This document shows positions 18,283 to 27,517 of a DNA stretch of 64,000 bases, piece after piece. The position numbers were made by a program, and so were the translations under genes. Numbering within the stretch: position 1 is the first letter of the stretch; every line of letters begins with the position of its first letter. Origin of the DNA: Paraburkholderia dilworthii (GTDB lineage: Bacteria; Pseudomonadota; Gammaproteobacteria; Burkholderiales; Burkholderiaceae). The stretch is from contig NZ_AWZT01000033.1 in the NCBI RefSeq assembly GCF_000472525.1, forward strand, positions 21,929-85,928, written 5' to 3'. The notes beneath the pieces are model-generated. The model did not search any database. It was not told the DNA's origin and was given only the letters and a program-made list of their open reading frames with translations.

Positions 18283-19011
18283 TCAGGCTCTGCTTCGTGG
18301 CGAAACGACGCGATTGTGGCCGGATACGGCGTCGCGGCCGACGGCCGAGCCACCGCTTTCTTCAACCGGCGGTTGATGGCGAAAACCCGCGTTGCCCGAC
18401 ACGATCGCGATAATCGCGCCGACGATCAGCGCCGCGAACGAGAACCAGCTCGCGCGCGCCACGCCGCGCGCGGCGGCGTCAGCTGTTTCGCGCACCTGTT
18501 GTCCGGCTTCGGGGCTCGACGCCATCGACGCCGCGGACGCAATCGCCGACTGCATCTGCTGCTTCGCGGTATCGACTACCGAATTGGTCCCGCCCGCCTG
18601 GTTAGCGGCAGTCGTGCCTACTTGCGCCCCGACTTGCGCGCCCGTCGCCGCGACGCTGCCCGCCGTGCTCACCGCGCCGGTGATGAGCGAGGTCATCCCG
18701 TAGAGGATGAAGAGCGTCATGACCGCCCAGGCCAGCAGGCCGTGCAGCCATCCGAGTACGGGCGCACACCGTCCTGCGTAGTACGAACCGACGAAGACCG
18801 CGAGTACCGTCGTCACGATGACCCACACGCCGGAGCCGAAGCCGAAGCCTCGCAGCGGGTCGGGTTTGGACATCGGCGCGAGCAGCGATGCGCCAATTGC
18901 CGTGCCGAGCACGCTCATGATCAGATAGACGATCATCGAGAGAATCACGCCCGCGAAAATCGGGCCCCATGACAGCCGAGGCAGGCCGTCTTGTGTCGTG
19001 AGAAGTTTCAT
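18283..19011 (-). CDS. Membrane protein of unknown function (PhnA-like/YrzE-like type)
   Basis: 242 residues with about four membrane segments: near residues 13-45, 57-75, 85-110 and a C-terminal one around 195-215. Between segments 3 and 4 is an Ala/Gly/Thr-rich region of about 75 residues. The start has a strong AGGAGACACC ribosome binding site. I recall similar burkholderial proteins annotated as PhnA-like or hypothetical, with no proven function. It stands alone between a LysR gene ending upstream and another LysR gene. Confidence 0.75.
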   Translation of the reverse strand: MKLLTTQDGLPRLSWGPIFAGVILSMIVYLIMSVLGTAIGASLLAPMSKPDPLRGFGFGSGVWVIVTTVLAVFVGSYYAGRCAPVLGWLHGLLAWAVMTLFILYGMTSLITGAVSTAGSVAATGAQVGAQVGTTAANQAGGTNSVVDTAKQQMQSAIASAASMASSPEAGQQVRETADAAARGVARASWFSFAALIVGAIIAIVSGNAGFRHQPPVEESGGSAVGRDAVSGHNRVVSPRSRA

Positions 19012-19116
19012 GGTGTCTCCTGCAGAGAGGGAAGAGGTCGCCTGGTGCCGCGCACGTCGCCCGGCACCAGCGCTTGCGCAAGCGCCATGCCGTGAGCCCG
19101 TCCGTGACGGGCCGTA

Positions 19117-20022
19117 TCAGCGCTGGGGCGCGCTATAGGCGGTGGCCTTCTCGAGCAGCCATGTTCTGAATAGTTCGAGCGGTTTGCCGTGGCTCAGCTC
19201 CGTGGGGTAGACCAGGTAGTAGGCGGATTCTTCGACTGCGGTGGCCGCGAACGGAATGACGAGACCGAGCTGCGGGAGCCGTTCGTCGACGAAAAACTTT
19301 GGAACCAGGGCGACGCCGAGCCCAGCCGCGGCGGCACTGATCAGCATCGAGTGCAGTTCGTACCGCACGCCTTGCATCGTCGCGTTATCTTCGACGCCGA
19401 GATTAGCGAACCAGCGCGACCAGGCATCCGGGCGCGTCGTCGAATGTAGAAGCGGGTACTTCAGCAGTTCGTGTGCTTTCCTGATCGGCTTTGCAAGCAG
19501 TGACGGCGCGCAGACCGGCACCACTTCCTCGCCGAACAGATAGTCCGATGACGTGCCCGGCCATGTCGGCTTGCCATAGTGGATGGCGGCTTCGAAATGC
19601 GACTCTTCGAACGGGAACAGGTCCGTGCGAACGCCCATGTTGATTCGAACGTCCGGGTTGCGGTCGTTGAAGTCCTTCATTCGCGGAATCAGCCATTGCG
19701 ACGCGAACGTCGGCAGCACCGCGAGTTCGAGGTAGCCGCCGCCGCTGCCGTGCGCGATGATCGACAGCGTGTCGCGATCGAGATTCTCCAGCGCGCGGCG
19801 CACCTGCGTGCCATACAGGCGCCCGGCGCGAGTGAGCATCACACGCTGCTTCGAGCGAACGAAAAGGCGCACGCCAAGATTCGATTCGAGCGTCGCGATC
19901 TGCCGCGAGATCGCACTCTCCGTGAGAAACAGTTCCTTCGCAGCATGCGTGAAGCTTTCATGTCGCGCTGCGGCTTCGAAGGCGAGCAAAGCGCTCGTGC
20001 CGGGAACCTTGAACTTGCGCAT
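19117..20022 (-). CDS. LysR family regulator, probable control of the divergent DUF1338 gene
   Basis: 301 residues with an N-terminal LysR helix-turn-helix (LAFEAAARHESFTHAAKEL, then TESAISRQIATLE) and an effector domain of the GcvA type. It is divergent from the DUF1338 gene at 20181, with 158 bp between the starts. The spacer is AT-rich (AATTTGAATAATGCG near 20090) and is the likely binding region. Together with the downstream aldehyde dehydrogenase this suggests control of lysine/aminoadipate catabolism, which is inference from position. Confidence 0.9.
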   Translation of the reverse strand: MRKFKVPGTSALLAFEAAARHESFTHAAKELFLTESAISRQIATLESNLGVRLFVRSKQRVMLTRAGRLYGTQVRRALENLDRDTLSIIAHGSGGGYLELAVLPTFASQWLIPRMKDFNDRNPDVRINMGVRTDLFPFEESHFEAAIHYGKPTWPGTSSDYLFGEEVVPVCAPSLLAKPIRKAHELLKYPLLHSTTRPDAWSRWFANLGVEDNATMQGVRYELHSMLISAAAAGLGVALVPKFFVDERLPQLGLVIPFAATAVEESAYYLVYPTELSHGKPLELFRTWLLEKATAYSAPQR

Positions 20023-20180
20023 GTTAATTCCAAAAATTCATCAAGTGGCAATTTAATCTCGCTTTACGCAGTGCGCAACAATTTGAATAATGCGATTCCC
20101 GTAAGCTTGGCTATCCCTTTGCGGTACGCCGTCAGATGAACACCTTCCCGCTGCGGCGGTGCGCCCCGAGAGAAAAGCAA

Positions 20181-21209
20181 ATGCGCAATTCGAACGTTGA
20201 ACGCCTGTTACTGAAACTGCTGGGCCCCGCTAAAACAGACTCGCTTTTTACGACCTTGAGATTCCCCGCCGCGCTCGCGGACTGCGAAGACGGTACCGTG
20301 ACGCGCGCCGAACTCGCGCAGGCGATGAACATGGCGTTGTTCGAAGATCTGCTGGAGCGTTCGCCGAATGGGCGCGCCTATACGAGCGAAGCAATCGCGA
20401 ACGGCGGCTCCGTCCATTTCGATCACGGCGCGTTGCGCACCGTGCGTTGGGAAAGCAATGGTGCGCTGCCGCCTGGCGAGGCGGCGTTCACTCGCATCCT
20501 TCGTCCGCTCGGTTTCAGGCTGAACGGCCGCTATCCGCTCGACAAGCTGGGCATGACCGGGCGCGCGTATGCGCATGAAGACGCGCCGGATGAGATCGCG
20601 CAGTTTTTCGTGAGTGAGCTGCATCCCGAGCGCTTCTCCAGTGAATTCCGGCAGGCAGTCACCAATGTGGTGAGCTCGTCGAAAGATCCGTTGACGCCGC
20701 TCGCTGTCGCGCAACTCTGGGAACTGGAGCGCGAAGGCTCGCTTTCTATCGACGCGGCTCATACTCTGCTACCGGTCATTGTCGGCGCATTCGCGCGCCA
20801 GCATGATGTACCCGGTGAGGCGGATTACGAAGTGCTGTTGCGCGAATCCGCGGAAATGGCGTGGATCGCAACGGAGGGCAACGCATTCAATCACGCAACG
20901 GATCGCGTCGAAGATGTCTTCACGCTGTCCGATGAAGAGAAGGGCAAGGGGCGGCCCATGAAGCCCGACGTCGAACGCTCGCGCTCGGGCCGCGTGTTCC
21001 AGACCGCATATCGCGCCGATACGGTCGAGCGTCAGTTCAGGTCCGCCGGCGGCAAAGTCGTTACGCGCAAGGTGCCGGGCTCGTTCTACGAGTTCATTAC
21101 ACGCAAGCGCACATTCGATCGGGCATCGCGCAGCTGGGTGACCGATCTACGCTTCGACGCCGGCAACGCGCAGGGCATTTTCAAAATGACTGGGAACGCG
21201 GCGCAGTAA
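20181..21209 (+). CDS. DUF1338 family, 2-oxoadipate dioxygenase/decarboxylase-like
   Basis: 342 residues. DUF1338 proteins such as HglS/YdcJ turn 2-oxoadipate into D-2-hydroxyglutarate with iron and oxygen. The predicted metal triad is visible: His82 in HFDHGALRTV, His238 in GNAFNHATD and Glu304 in SFYEFITRK. P. putida HglS is about 460 residues, so this is the shorter family type. The start at 20181 has GAGAG upstream; an ATG at 20136 is less likely. It sits upstream of an aminoadipate-semialdehyde dehydrogenase, which fits the last steps of lysine breakdown. Confidence 0.8.
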   Translation: MRNSNVERLLLKLLGPAKTDSLFTTLRFPAALADCEDGTVTRAELAQAMNMALFEDLLERSPNGRAYTSEAIANGGSVHFDHGALRTVRWESNGALPPGEAAFTRILRPLGFRLNGRYPLDKLGMTGRAYAHEDAPDEIAQFFVSELHPERFSSEFRQAVTNVVSSSKDPLTPLAVAQLWELEREGSLSIDAAHTLLPVIVGAFARQHDVPGEADYEVLLRESAEMAWIATEGNAFNHATDRVEDVFTLSDEEKGKGRPMKPDVERSRSGRVFQTAYRADTVERQFRSAGGKVVTRKVPGSFYEFITRKRTFDRASRSWVTDLRFDAGNAQGIFKMTGNAAQ

Positions 21210-21299
21210 ACGAGTGCCGGGCCGGTCAGGCTGCGAAGGGGCATTTCCGATCAGAAATAACGCTTGCTCACCACAGCGGGCCGCATCAAGCGGTTCGTA

Positions 21300-21328
21300 T
21301 TGCCGCCAAAAACCCAGGCGTGTATAGT
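21300..21328 (+). promoter_or_regulatory. Predicted sigma-70 promoter of the aldehyde dehydrogenase gene
   Basis: TTGCCG at 21300-21305 and TATAGT at 21323-21328 with exactly 17 bp between them. The expected start of transcription is near 21335, about 40 nt before the GTG start at 21378. Downstream of it lies an inverted repeat AATTTC (21344-21349), six bases, GAAATT (21356-21361), and TTCGTATTG occurs twice (21295 and 21347), which could be regulator contacts. Confidence 0.5.
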
Positions 21329-21377
21329 TTCCGAACGTACTAAAATTTCGTATTGGAAATTCAATGAGGTCTCAATC

Positions 21378-22877
21378 GTGAAAGCATCAGCCATTCTGTC
21401 GGAACTCGGCATTTCCCATCTCGCGGAAGCGGGCGACATCGCCGTCCATTCGCCAATCAACGGTGAGCTCATCGGCAGCGTCGCGAGCAGGACGGTTGCC
21501 GATGTCGACGCCGCACTGGCCAACGCGCAGAAGGCGTACGCCAGCTGGCGCAACGTGCCGGCGCCGCGCCGCGGAGAACTGGTGCGTCTGCTGGGTAACA
21601 AGCTGCGCGAGCAGAAGCACGCGCTCGGCAGCATCATCACGCTCGAGACCGGCAAGATTCTTCAGGAAGGTCTCGGCGAAGTGCAGGAAATGATCGACAT
21701 CTGCGACTTCGCGGTTGGGCTGTCGCGTCAGCTTTACGGCCTGACCATCGCATCGGAGCGTCCGGGCCATCGCATGGCTGAAACCTGGCATCCGCTGGGC
21801 GTGTGCACCGTCATTTCCGCGTTCAACTTTCCCGCGGCCGTGTGGTCGTGGAATGCGGCGCTTGCGCTGGTTTGCGGCAATGCAGTGATCTGGAAGCCGT
21901 CGGAAAAGACACCGCTCACTGCGCTTGCTGTCGATAAGATTCTGCAAGACGCGTTGAAGGAATTCGGCGATGCGCCGGAAGGCTTGACGAGCGTCCTCAA
22001 CGGTGGCCGCGATGTCGGCGCGAAGCTGGTTGCCGATCCGCGTTCCAATATTGTGAGCGCGACGGGCAGCACGGAAATGGGCCGCGCGGTCGGCGTCGAA
22101 GTGGCGCGCCGCTTTGGCCGCTCCATTCTCGAACTCGGCGGCAACAACGCGGGCATCGTTTCCGGCAGCGCTGACCTGGAACTGGCGCTGCGCGGCATCG
22201 TCTTTTCGGCGGTCGGCACTGCGGGTCAGCGCTGCACGACGCTGCGCCGCCTGTTCGTTCACGAAAGCGTGTACGACAAGGCCGTCGAACGATTGAAGGC
22301 GCTCTACAGCAAGGTCGTGATCGGTAATCCGCTGGAGCAGGGCGTGCTGATGGGCCCGCTGATCGACGAACAGTCGTTCAACCGCATGCAGGCGGCGCTC
22401 GACCAGGCAAAGAGCGAAGGCGGCAAGGTGTTCGGCGGCGAGCGTCATGCGGTTGCGGGCAACGAGAAGGGCTTCTACGTGCGCCCGGCAATCGTCGAAA
22501 TGCCTTCGCAAACACCAGTCGTGCTGAAGGAAACCTTCGCGCCGATTCTTTACGTGCTGAAGTACAGCGACTTCAATGAAGCGATCGACGGAAACAATGC
22601 AGCGGTGCATGGCCTTTCGTCTTGCGTCTTCACGACCGATCTGCGCGAAGCCGAGCGATTCCTGTCGGCCTCGGGCAGCGACTGCGGTATCGCGAACGTG
22701 AACATCGGACCGAGCGGCGCGGAAATCGGCGGCGCGTTTGGCGGCGAAAAGGAAACGGGCGGCGGCCGCGAATCGGGCTCCGATTCGTGGAAGGCTTATA
22801 TGCGGCGCGCGACCAACACGGTCAACTATTCGTCGGCACTGCCGCTCGCTCAGGGCATCGATTTCAACATCGGCTGA
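21378..22877 (+). CDS. amaB: L-2-aminoadipate-semialdehyde dehydrogenase family (ALDH7-type)
   Basis: 499 residues with a GTG start, GAGG placed 9 nt upstream. The family signature of the ALDH7A1/AmaB group is present: general base Glu252 in LELGGNN and catalytic Cys286 in GTAGQRCTTLRR, plus the ISAFNFPAAVWSWN cofactor segment. The enzyme would oxidise aminoadipate semialdehyde (from pipecolate or saccharopine) to 2-aminoadipate with NAD. It lies between the DUF1338 gene and a DAO-family oxidase, which together outline pipecolate to 2-oxoadipate breakdown; the aminotransferase step is not in the window. A terminator follows. Confidence 0.85.
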   Translation: MKASAILSELGISHLAEAGDIAVHSPINGELIGSVASRTVADVDAALANAQKAYASWRNVPAPRRGELVRLLGNKLREQKHALGSIITLETGKILQEGLGEVQEMIDICDFAVGLSRQLYGLTIASERPGHRMAETWHPLGVCTVISAFNFPAAVWSWNAALALVCGNAVIWKPSEKTPLTALAVDKILQDALKEFGDAPEGLTSVLNGGRDVGAKLVADPRSNIVSATGSTEMGRAVGVEVARRFGRSILELGGNNAGIVSGSADLELALRGIVFSAVGTAGQRCTTLRRLFVHESVYDKAVERLKALYSKVVIGNPLEQGVLMGPLIDEQSFNRMQAALDQAKSEGGKVFGGERHAVAGNEKGFYVRPAIVEMPSQTPVVLKETFAPILYVLKYSDFNEAIDGNNAAVHGLSSCVFTTDLREAERFLSASGSDCGIANVNIGPSGAEIGGAFGGEKETGGGRESGSDSWKAYMRRATNTVNYSSALPLAQGIDFNIG

Positions 22878-22897
22878 GCGTTTTGCGCTGCATGTAG

Positions 22898-22925
22898 ACG
22901 GCCGTTGCAAGACGGCCGTTTGTTT
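22898..22925 (+). terminator. Rho-independent terminator after the aldehyde dehydrogenase
   Basis: An 8-bp perfect stem, ACGGCCGT (22898-22905), loop TGCAAG, ACGGCCGT (22912-22919), followed by TTGTTT. It lies 21 bp after the stop codon and suggests that the next oxidase gene may have its own or read-through transcription. Confidence 0.65.
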
Positions 22926-23028
22926 AAGCCGGCCGGTGTTGCGGACCTGTCGGGCAGGGCTGGCGCTTTCGTGCCGGCGAGCGCTTTTCCGAAGCCGGCC
23001 GGTCATGTGCAACTGGATGGAGCGAGTC

Positions 23029-24201
23029 GTGAGTTCTCAAGTCGTTATTGTCGGCGGCGGCGTCATCGGCAGTTCTATCGCTTACTTCTTGCGCGCTTGC
23101 GACCCCACGGTTTCCGTGACCGTCATCGAGCGTGATCCGAGCTATGCGAAGTCGTCGTCGGCGCTATCGGCCGCTTCGGTCCGGCAGCAGTTCTCCACGC
23201 CGCTCTCGATTCAGATGTCGTTGTACGGCATCGAATTCTTGCGCAATATCGGCGAGCTTCTGGAAGTGGACGGTAACAAGCCGTCGATCGATTTGCATGA
23301 AGGCGGATACCTGTTTCTCGCCACGCCCGCCGGCGACGCAACGCTGCGCGAGAATCACGCGTTGCAGAAGAGCCTTGGCGCGGACATCAATCTGATGGAC
23401 CAGCAAGCGCTCAAGGCCAGATTCCCGTGGCTGAATGTCGAAGACCTGGTGTCGGGCGCATTCGGCGAAAGCGGCGAAGGATGGTTCGACGGCTATGGGC
23501 TCGTGCAGGCACTTCGCAAGAAAGCGCAGTCGCTTGGCGCGCGCTACATTGCCGCCGACGTCAGCGGCGTCGTTCGCGAAGGCCGCAAGATTACGCACGT
23601 GATTACCAGCAACGGCGAGCGCTATGCATGCGATACGGTCGTGAATGCAGCAGGCGCATGGGCGCGGAAGATAGCCGAAATGATGGACATCGACATTCCG
23701 GTCTTTGCTCGCCGCCGTAGCATTTTCAATGTGTCGTCTCCGGCTCGTCTCGCGGCCTGCCCGTTGCTGATCGATCCGACCGGCGTGTACTTCCGTCCGG
23801 AAGGAAAGACCTATATTTGCGGCACGTCGCCGGCAGCGGATAACGATCCTGACGATCTGCCGCTCGATGAAGTGGATCACCGTCTTTTCGACGACGTCAT
23901 CTGGCCGACGCTTGCGCATCGCGTGCCGGAGTTCGAAGCGCTGCGTGTCGAGAACTGCTGGTCAGGCTACTACGAGTACAACGTATTCGACCACAACGCG
24001 ATCATCGGATATCACCCGCAGATCGAAAACTGCGTGTTTGCGAACGGCTATAGCGGGCATGGTCTTCAGCAAGGCCCGGCGACGGGCCGCGGAGTCAGCG
24101 AACTGATTCTGCATGGACAATACCTGTCGCTGGATCTCTCTTCGTTGAACTGGGACCGTCTGCTCGAAAACCGTCCCATCGTGGAAAAAAACGTGGTGTA
24201 G
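23029..24201 (+). CDS. FAD-dependent oxidoreductase, DAO family
   Basis: 390 residues starting at GTG 23029, which follows GGAG by 6 nt; ATGs at 23005 and 23017 are possible alternatives. The N-terminal VVIVGGGVIGSSIAYFL is a classic FAD-binding motif and the C-terminal NGYSGHGLQQGPATGRG motif is found in sarcosine/FOXRED1-like oxidases. It probably oxidises an amino acid or N-substituted amino acid. Its position after amaB suggests a role in lysine or pipecolate breakdown, but it is less like AmaA than the flavoenzyme at 3612 is. No signal peptide. Confidence 0.82.
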   Translation: MSSQVVIVGGGVIGSSIAYFLRACDPTVSVTVIERDPSYAKSSSALSAASVRQQFSTPLSIQMSLYGIEFLRNIGELLEVDGNKPSIDLHEGGYLFLATPAGDATLRENHALQKSLGADINLMDQQALKARFPWLNVEDLVSGAFGESGEGWFDGYGLVQALRKKAQSLGARYIAADVSGVVREGRKITHVITSNGERYACDTVVNAAGAWARKIAEMMDIDIPVFARRRSIFNVSSPARLAACPLLIDPTGVYFRPEGKTYICGTSPAADNDPDDLPLDEVDHRLFDDVIWPTLAHRVPEFEALRVENCWSGYYEYNVFDHNAIIGYHPQIENCVFANGYSGHGLQQGPATGRGVSELILHGQYLSLDLSSLNWDRLLENRPIVEKNVV

Positions 24202-25134
24202 GCGAACCGCGACCAATGCCTGAACGACCGGGCTCAGCCAGCGAAAATACGTACGAATTCACCGCCCCTTTCCAGAATCCTTCAGGCTCTCCTATCCGCG
24301 AACTGTTCAAGTATCGACGTGCAACTGCGAAAGCGCGAGCTTCACATTCGCCTGCGCGTTGTCCGTCGTCGTGGCTCATCTTGGCGCTCGTTTCCAGCCG
24401 CGGTGGTACTTGCACGAGGTGTTTGGCGTTGACCAGCAGATTGACGACTTCACCGTGCCGGCTGGTCGTCAGCGTGTTTTAGCGGCTAGCGCCGTGCGTC
24501 CTGACGAGGTGTCGATCTCGTGTGTTTATCGCGCAGCGATAAGCGTGTGGGCAGTTTATCCAGTGTTGAATCGGAAAAGACCAAGGCGAGGCTGATGGAT
24601 CCAGGCCGTCGAGTGGACAGTGACGGGGCATGGATGCACGGCGACTGGACCGGGCTGTGGCGCCTTTTTTCCACGCGACAGCGTCCAGCAACGAGGCCCC
24701 ACGGTGGCACAGCGTTTGCACAGGCTCCGCGTCAAGACAAGATAAATAACGAGAACGACCATGCGACCTGACCAGACCGCTACTGAGTTTTCCCAGCATC
24801 AACCGCTGCTTGTCACGCCGCTGTCGGACGTCAGCCAGCGCGCGCCGCACCGCCAACTCGGCCTGTTTGCGCGAGTGACGTTCTGCTTTGCATGGCTATT
24901 TGGATTGGAGCCCTTCCTGACAGGCGCCGCCGACGATCAATCGCCAGCCGCTCTCGATCGCCGTTAAAGCGTGCGCTGTCGCACCGACGGCGGTTGAAAC
25001 TTTCGCCGGCTGGCCGGGCAATTTCTACATCGGCGGGCAGCACGGTGGCGGCCTCGCGTGCTGAAGGCCGCCACGGCGGGAACAGCGGTTGCGCCCTTGC
25101 TGGCGGGAAATGTTCCCGTGCACAGGAGCCAATC
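24202..25134. other. Gene-poor region with one weak small frame
   Basis: Nothing is strongly supported. A plus-strand frame at 24761-24967 would give a 68-residue protein (MRPDQTATEF..., with one short hydrophobic segment ARVTFCFAWLFGL). Its upstream sequence AACGAGAACGACC is only a weak ribosome binding site and I do not recognise it. The rest holds short overlapping frames on both strands with no family signal. Confidence 0.35.
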
Positions 25135-25308
25135 ATGCAGACCGATCCGACCATTGATCCCGTAGCCGACCCGTCGAATGAACCGCTCGACGCCCCTGAA
25201 GACCAGCCGCGTCCGCTGCCCGGCACCCCGCCCGACACCGATCCGCTCGCGCCCGGCAGTTCTCCCGACGATGACGGCGCGTTAAGGCAATCCCGCCGCC
25301 AGTCGTGA
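25135..25308 (+). CDS. Small acidic Pro/Asp-rich protein
   Basis: 57 residues, almost entirely Pro, Asp, Glu, Thr and Ser (MQTDPTIDPVADPSNEPLDA...), predicted to be disordered. A good ribosome binding site, CAGGAG, lies 6 nt upstream of the ATG. Similar short proteins of this composition are common hypothetical genes in burkholderial genomes, as far as I recall. Function unknown. Confidence 0.6.
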   Translation: MQTDPTIDPVADPSNEPLDAPEDQPRPLPGTPPDTDPLAPGSSPDDDGALRQSRRQS

Positions 25309-26169
25309 TCACGACAGCAGCGTTGCCGGAATTAGGGGAACTACGCGTAAAAAGGCGCACGGCCGTGCCGTTAATGTAGATGGAAGGCTGTTCGATGCAT
25401 TGCCGTCCGCTTTCAGCACCGGGTTTGTCACGCGGCGGTCGGCGCCGCAGTTCACCTCCGGGCACAGCCGTGCTGAAGGCTTCCCTCATAAACCATCAAT
25501 ATAAAAAGCGCGTACGGCGTTTTTGCCGCAACTGCACCAAGGCCGCCTGCTGGGCGGTTTTTTATTGGCTAACACTGAAACCGCTGCGCGCGTCGCGCCT
25601 CGCCGTGCTTGTTGAAGCCGCGCATAGCCGATACCTGCGCGAAACAGAATAGCCGAATGCCGTGATAAGCAAATATCGCGAACAAAGTCCGAATTAAGCC
25701 GACTGCACCTAGTGCATTAAGTTCCCCAGATTTGAATAAACTGATCCCACATTTTTTTATTGCGGCGAACAGTGCTCAATTAATCAGCAGCGGTACGCTT
25801 TACGCGCGTCCATTTGATGAGCCGATTGCTTCCTGCGTATTACAAGCTGTTGCATACGCACAACTCGGGTTATTGAAAAGTTGCAAATATTTAATGTTGG
25901 AGGCAAGGCGTTTGCCTGTCCCTGTTTCCACTAAATTTACCAAAAACAAGGACTTAGCCCAAACGTCCGTTCGATTATTGCGAAATGTGCAAGACCGTGT
26001 TGTGAGAATTGCGGGCGCCGCTATTAGGGTGGCCCCCTACACTCACGCTTCGCTTAGAGGGTGCCCGGCTGATCCAGAACGGTTCGGCCACAAGGGCGGT
26101 AGCGCATCCGTGCGCTGCCGAGGCAGGCCCCGCTCCCCCGCGAAAATTTATCGAACAGGAGTCCCACGC
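25309..26169. other. 860-bp AT-rich region upstream of the porin gene
   Basis: No supported gene. 25680-25990 is much richer in A+T than the rest of the window, as is usual for upstream regions of strongly expressed porins. A frame open from 25732 into the porin is not coding by composition. A terminator-like hairpin lies at 25543-25563 (listed separately), preceded by a second short hairpin CGGC-GTTTTT-GCCG near 25514. Together they could be the end of a small RNA. Confidence 0.4.
25543..25563 (+). terminator. Terminator-like hairpin with T-run
   Basis: CCGCC at 25543-25547, loop TGCTG, GGCGG at 25553-25557, directly followed by TTTTTT. No annotated gene ends within 200 bp on the plus strand (the nearest ends at 25308), so it may end an unannotated short transcript. 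Confidence 0.5.
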
Positions 26170-27312
26170 ATGAAAAAGAGTCTCATCGTCGTTGCGGTTG
26201 CCGCATCGTTCGCTTCCGTCGCTCACGCACAAAGCAGCGTCACGCTGTACGGTCTGCTGGACGCTGGCGTGACCTACACGAGCAACGTTGCTCACAACTC
26301 GAAGTGGGCAGCCGGCAGCGGCGGCATCGACCAGAGCCGTTTTGGTCTGCGCGGTTCGGAAGACCTGGGCGGCGGCCTGAAGGCAATCTTCACGTTGGAA
26401 AGCGGCTTTAACGTCAACAACGGCCGCTTCGCGAACAACAACGGCATGTTCAACCGCCAGGCATTTGTCGGCCTGTCGAGCGCGCAATTCGGTTCCGTCA
26501 CGCTGGGCCGTCAATACGACGCAGCGCAAGACTTCCTGGCACCGCTGACCGCAACGGGTAGCTGGGGCGGCACGTACTTCGCCCACCCGTTCAACAACGA
26601 CAACCTGAACACGAACGGCGGCTTCGCGGTCAACAACTCGGTCAAGTACTCGAGCGCTAACTACGCTGGCTTCACGTTCGGCGGCACGTACGGCTTCTCG
26701 AACCAGGCTGGCGCATTCGCAAACAACCGCGAATACAGCTTGGGTGCCGCTTACCAGTGGCAAGGTCTGCATTTGGGCGCTGCTTACGCACAGCAGAACA
26801 ACCCGGGCGCAACGAACGCAGCAGGCACGGCCAGCAACGGCGGCGCTTCGGACGGCGCATTCGCTGGCTTGACCGGCAACTTCCGTCAGCGTGAATTCGG
26901 CGCGGCTGGTTCGTACTCGTTCGGCCCGGCTACCGTCGGTCTGGCATGGACGCAATCGCGTATCGACAACGTTGCAGGCGTTCAGCAATCGCTGCGCGCT
27001 AACAACTACGAAGTCAACGGCAAGTACAACCTGACCCCGGCTCTCGGCCTGGGCGTTGCGTACACGTTCACCGACGGCAAGGGCTATGGCGTTGCCGCAA
27101 ACGGTGGCTCGACGTCGGTTCGTTACCACCAGATCGGCCTGCAAGCTGACTACGCACTGTCGCGTCGTACGGACGTCTACGCTCAAGCCGTGTACCAGCA
27201 CGCAATGGGTGACGGCGGCGTCGCTTCGATCTACAGCGGCGACATCACGCAAGCTCCGTCGTCGTCGAAGAACCAGACGGCTGCTACGGTCGGTCTGCGT
27301 CACCGCTTCTAA
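26170..27312 (+). CDS. Outer membrane porin (OmpC-type, burkholderial)
   Basis: 380 residues. Signal peptide MKKSLIVVAVAASFASVAHA, then the standard QSSVTLYGLLDAGVTYTSN start of the first beta strand of gram-negative porins. SRFGLRGSEDLGGGLKAIF follows and the chain ends with a C-terminal phenylalanine (TVGLRHRF), which is needed for outer membrane insertion. AGGAG lies upstream of the ATG. Codon use is very biased, suggesting high expression. A UUCG-loop terminator follows at once, so the gene is monocistronic. General diffusion of small solutes is the expected role. Confidence 0.95.
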   Translation: MKKSLIVVAVAASFASVAHAQSSVTLYGLLDAGVTYTSNVAHNSKWAAGSGGIDQSRFGLRGSEDLGGGLKAIFTLESGFNVNNGRFANNNGMFNRQAFVGLSSAQFGSVTLGRQYDAAQDFLAPLTATGSWGGTYFAHPFNNDNLNTNGGFAVNNSVKYSSANYAGFTFGGTYGFSNQAGAFANNREYSLGAAYQWQGLHLGAAYAQQNNPGATNAAGTASNGGASDGAFAGLTGNFRQREFGAAGSYSFGPATVGLAWTQSRIDNVAGVQQSLRANNYEVNGKYNLTPALGLGVAYTFTDGKGYGVAANGGSTSVRYHQIGLQADYALSRRTDVYAQAVYQHAMGDGGVASIYSGDITQAPSSSKNQTAATVGLRHRF

Positions 27313-27343
27313 GTTTCAGCAGAAGCTGCTTGTTGTACAAAAA

Positions 27344-27368
27344 GGTGCCGTTCGCGGCACCTTTTTTT
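27344..27368 (+). terminator. Strong terminator of the porin gene
   Basis: GGTGCCG (27344-27350), loop TTCG, CGGCACC (27355-27361), followed by TTTTTTT. The TTCG tetraloop with a C-G closing pair is exceptionally stable in RNA. AAA before and TTT after extend the pairing. Confidence 0.85.
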
Positions 27369-27517
27369 ATGCGCTGGAAAATGTGGAAGGACCAGTGCTG
27401 TGCACGGACCGCGCTGCGCGGGGCTAACGCAAGTCGTTGCCCGAATGCGGAATCGCGCGCGGTGTAGCTCGCCATGCGCAAACGCAACGCGCCGACCGTC
27501 TAAACGCGACGTCTCCG

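Noticed and set aside
21387..23012. 541-residue open frame on the minus strand
   Set aside because: Antisense to the AmaB-type dehydrogenase with intact active site; His/Arg-rich shadow sequence.
23029..24201. Naming the DAO oxidase amaA
   Set aside because: Its motifs fit the FOXRED1/sarcosine oxidase side better than AmaA, and the flavoenzyme at 3612 looks closer; position alone is not enough.
25732..26169. N-terminal extension of the porin frame by 146 residues
   Set aside because: The signal peptide and ribosome binding site are at 26170, and the upstream part is AT-rich without coding bias.
25975..27303. 442-residue open frame antisense to the porin
   Set aside because: Caused by the strong codon bias of the porin; rich in Val/Arg/Cys with no motif.
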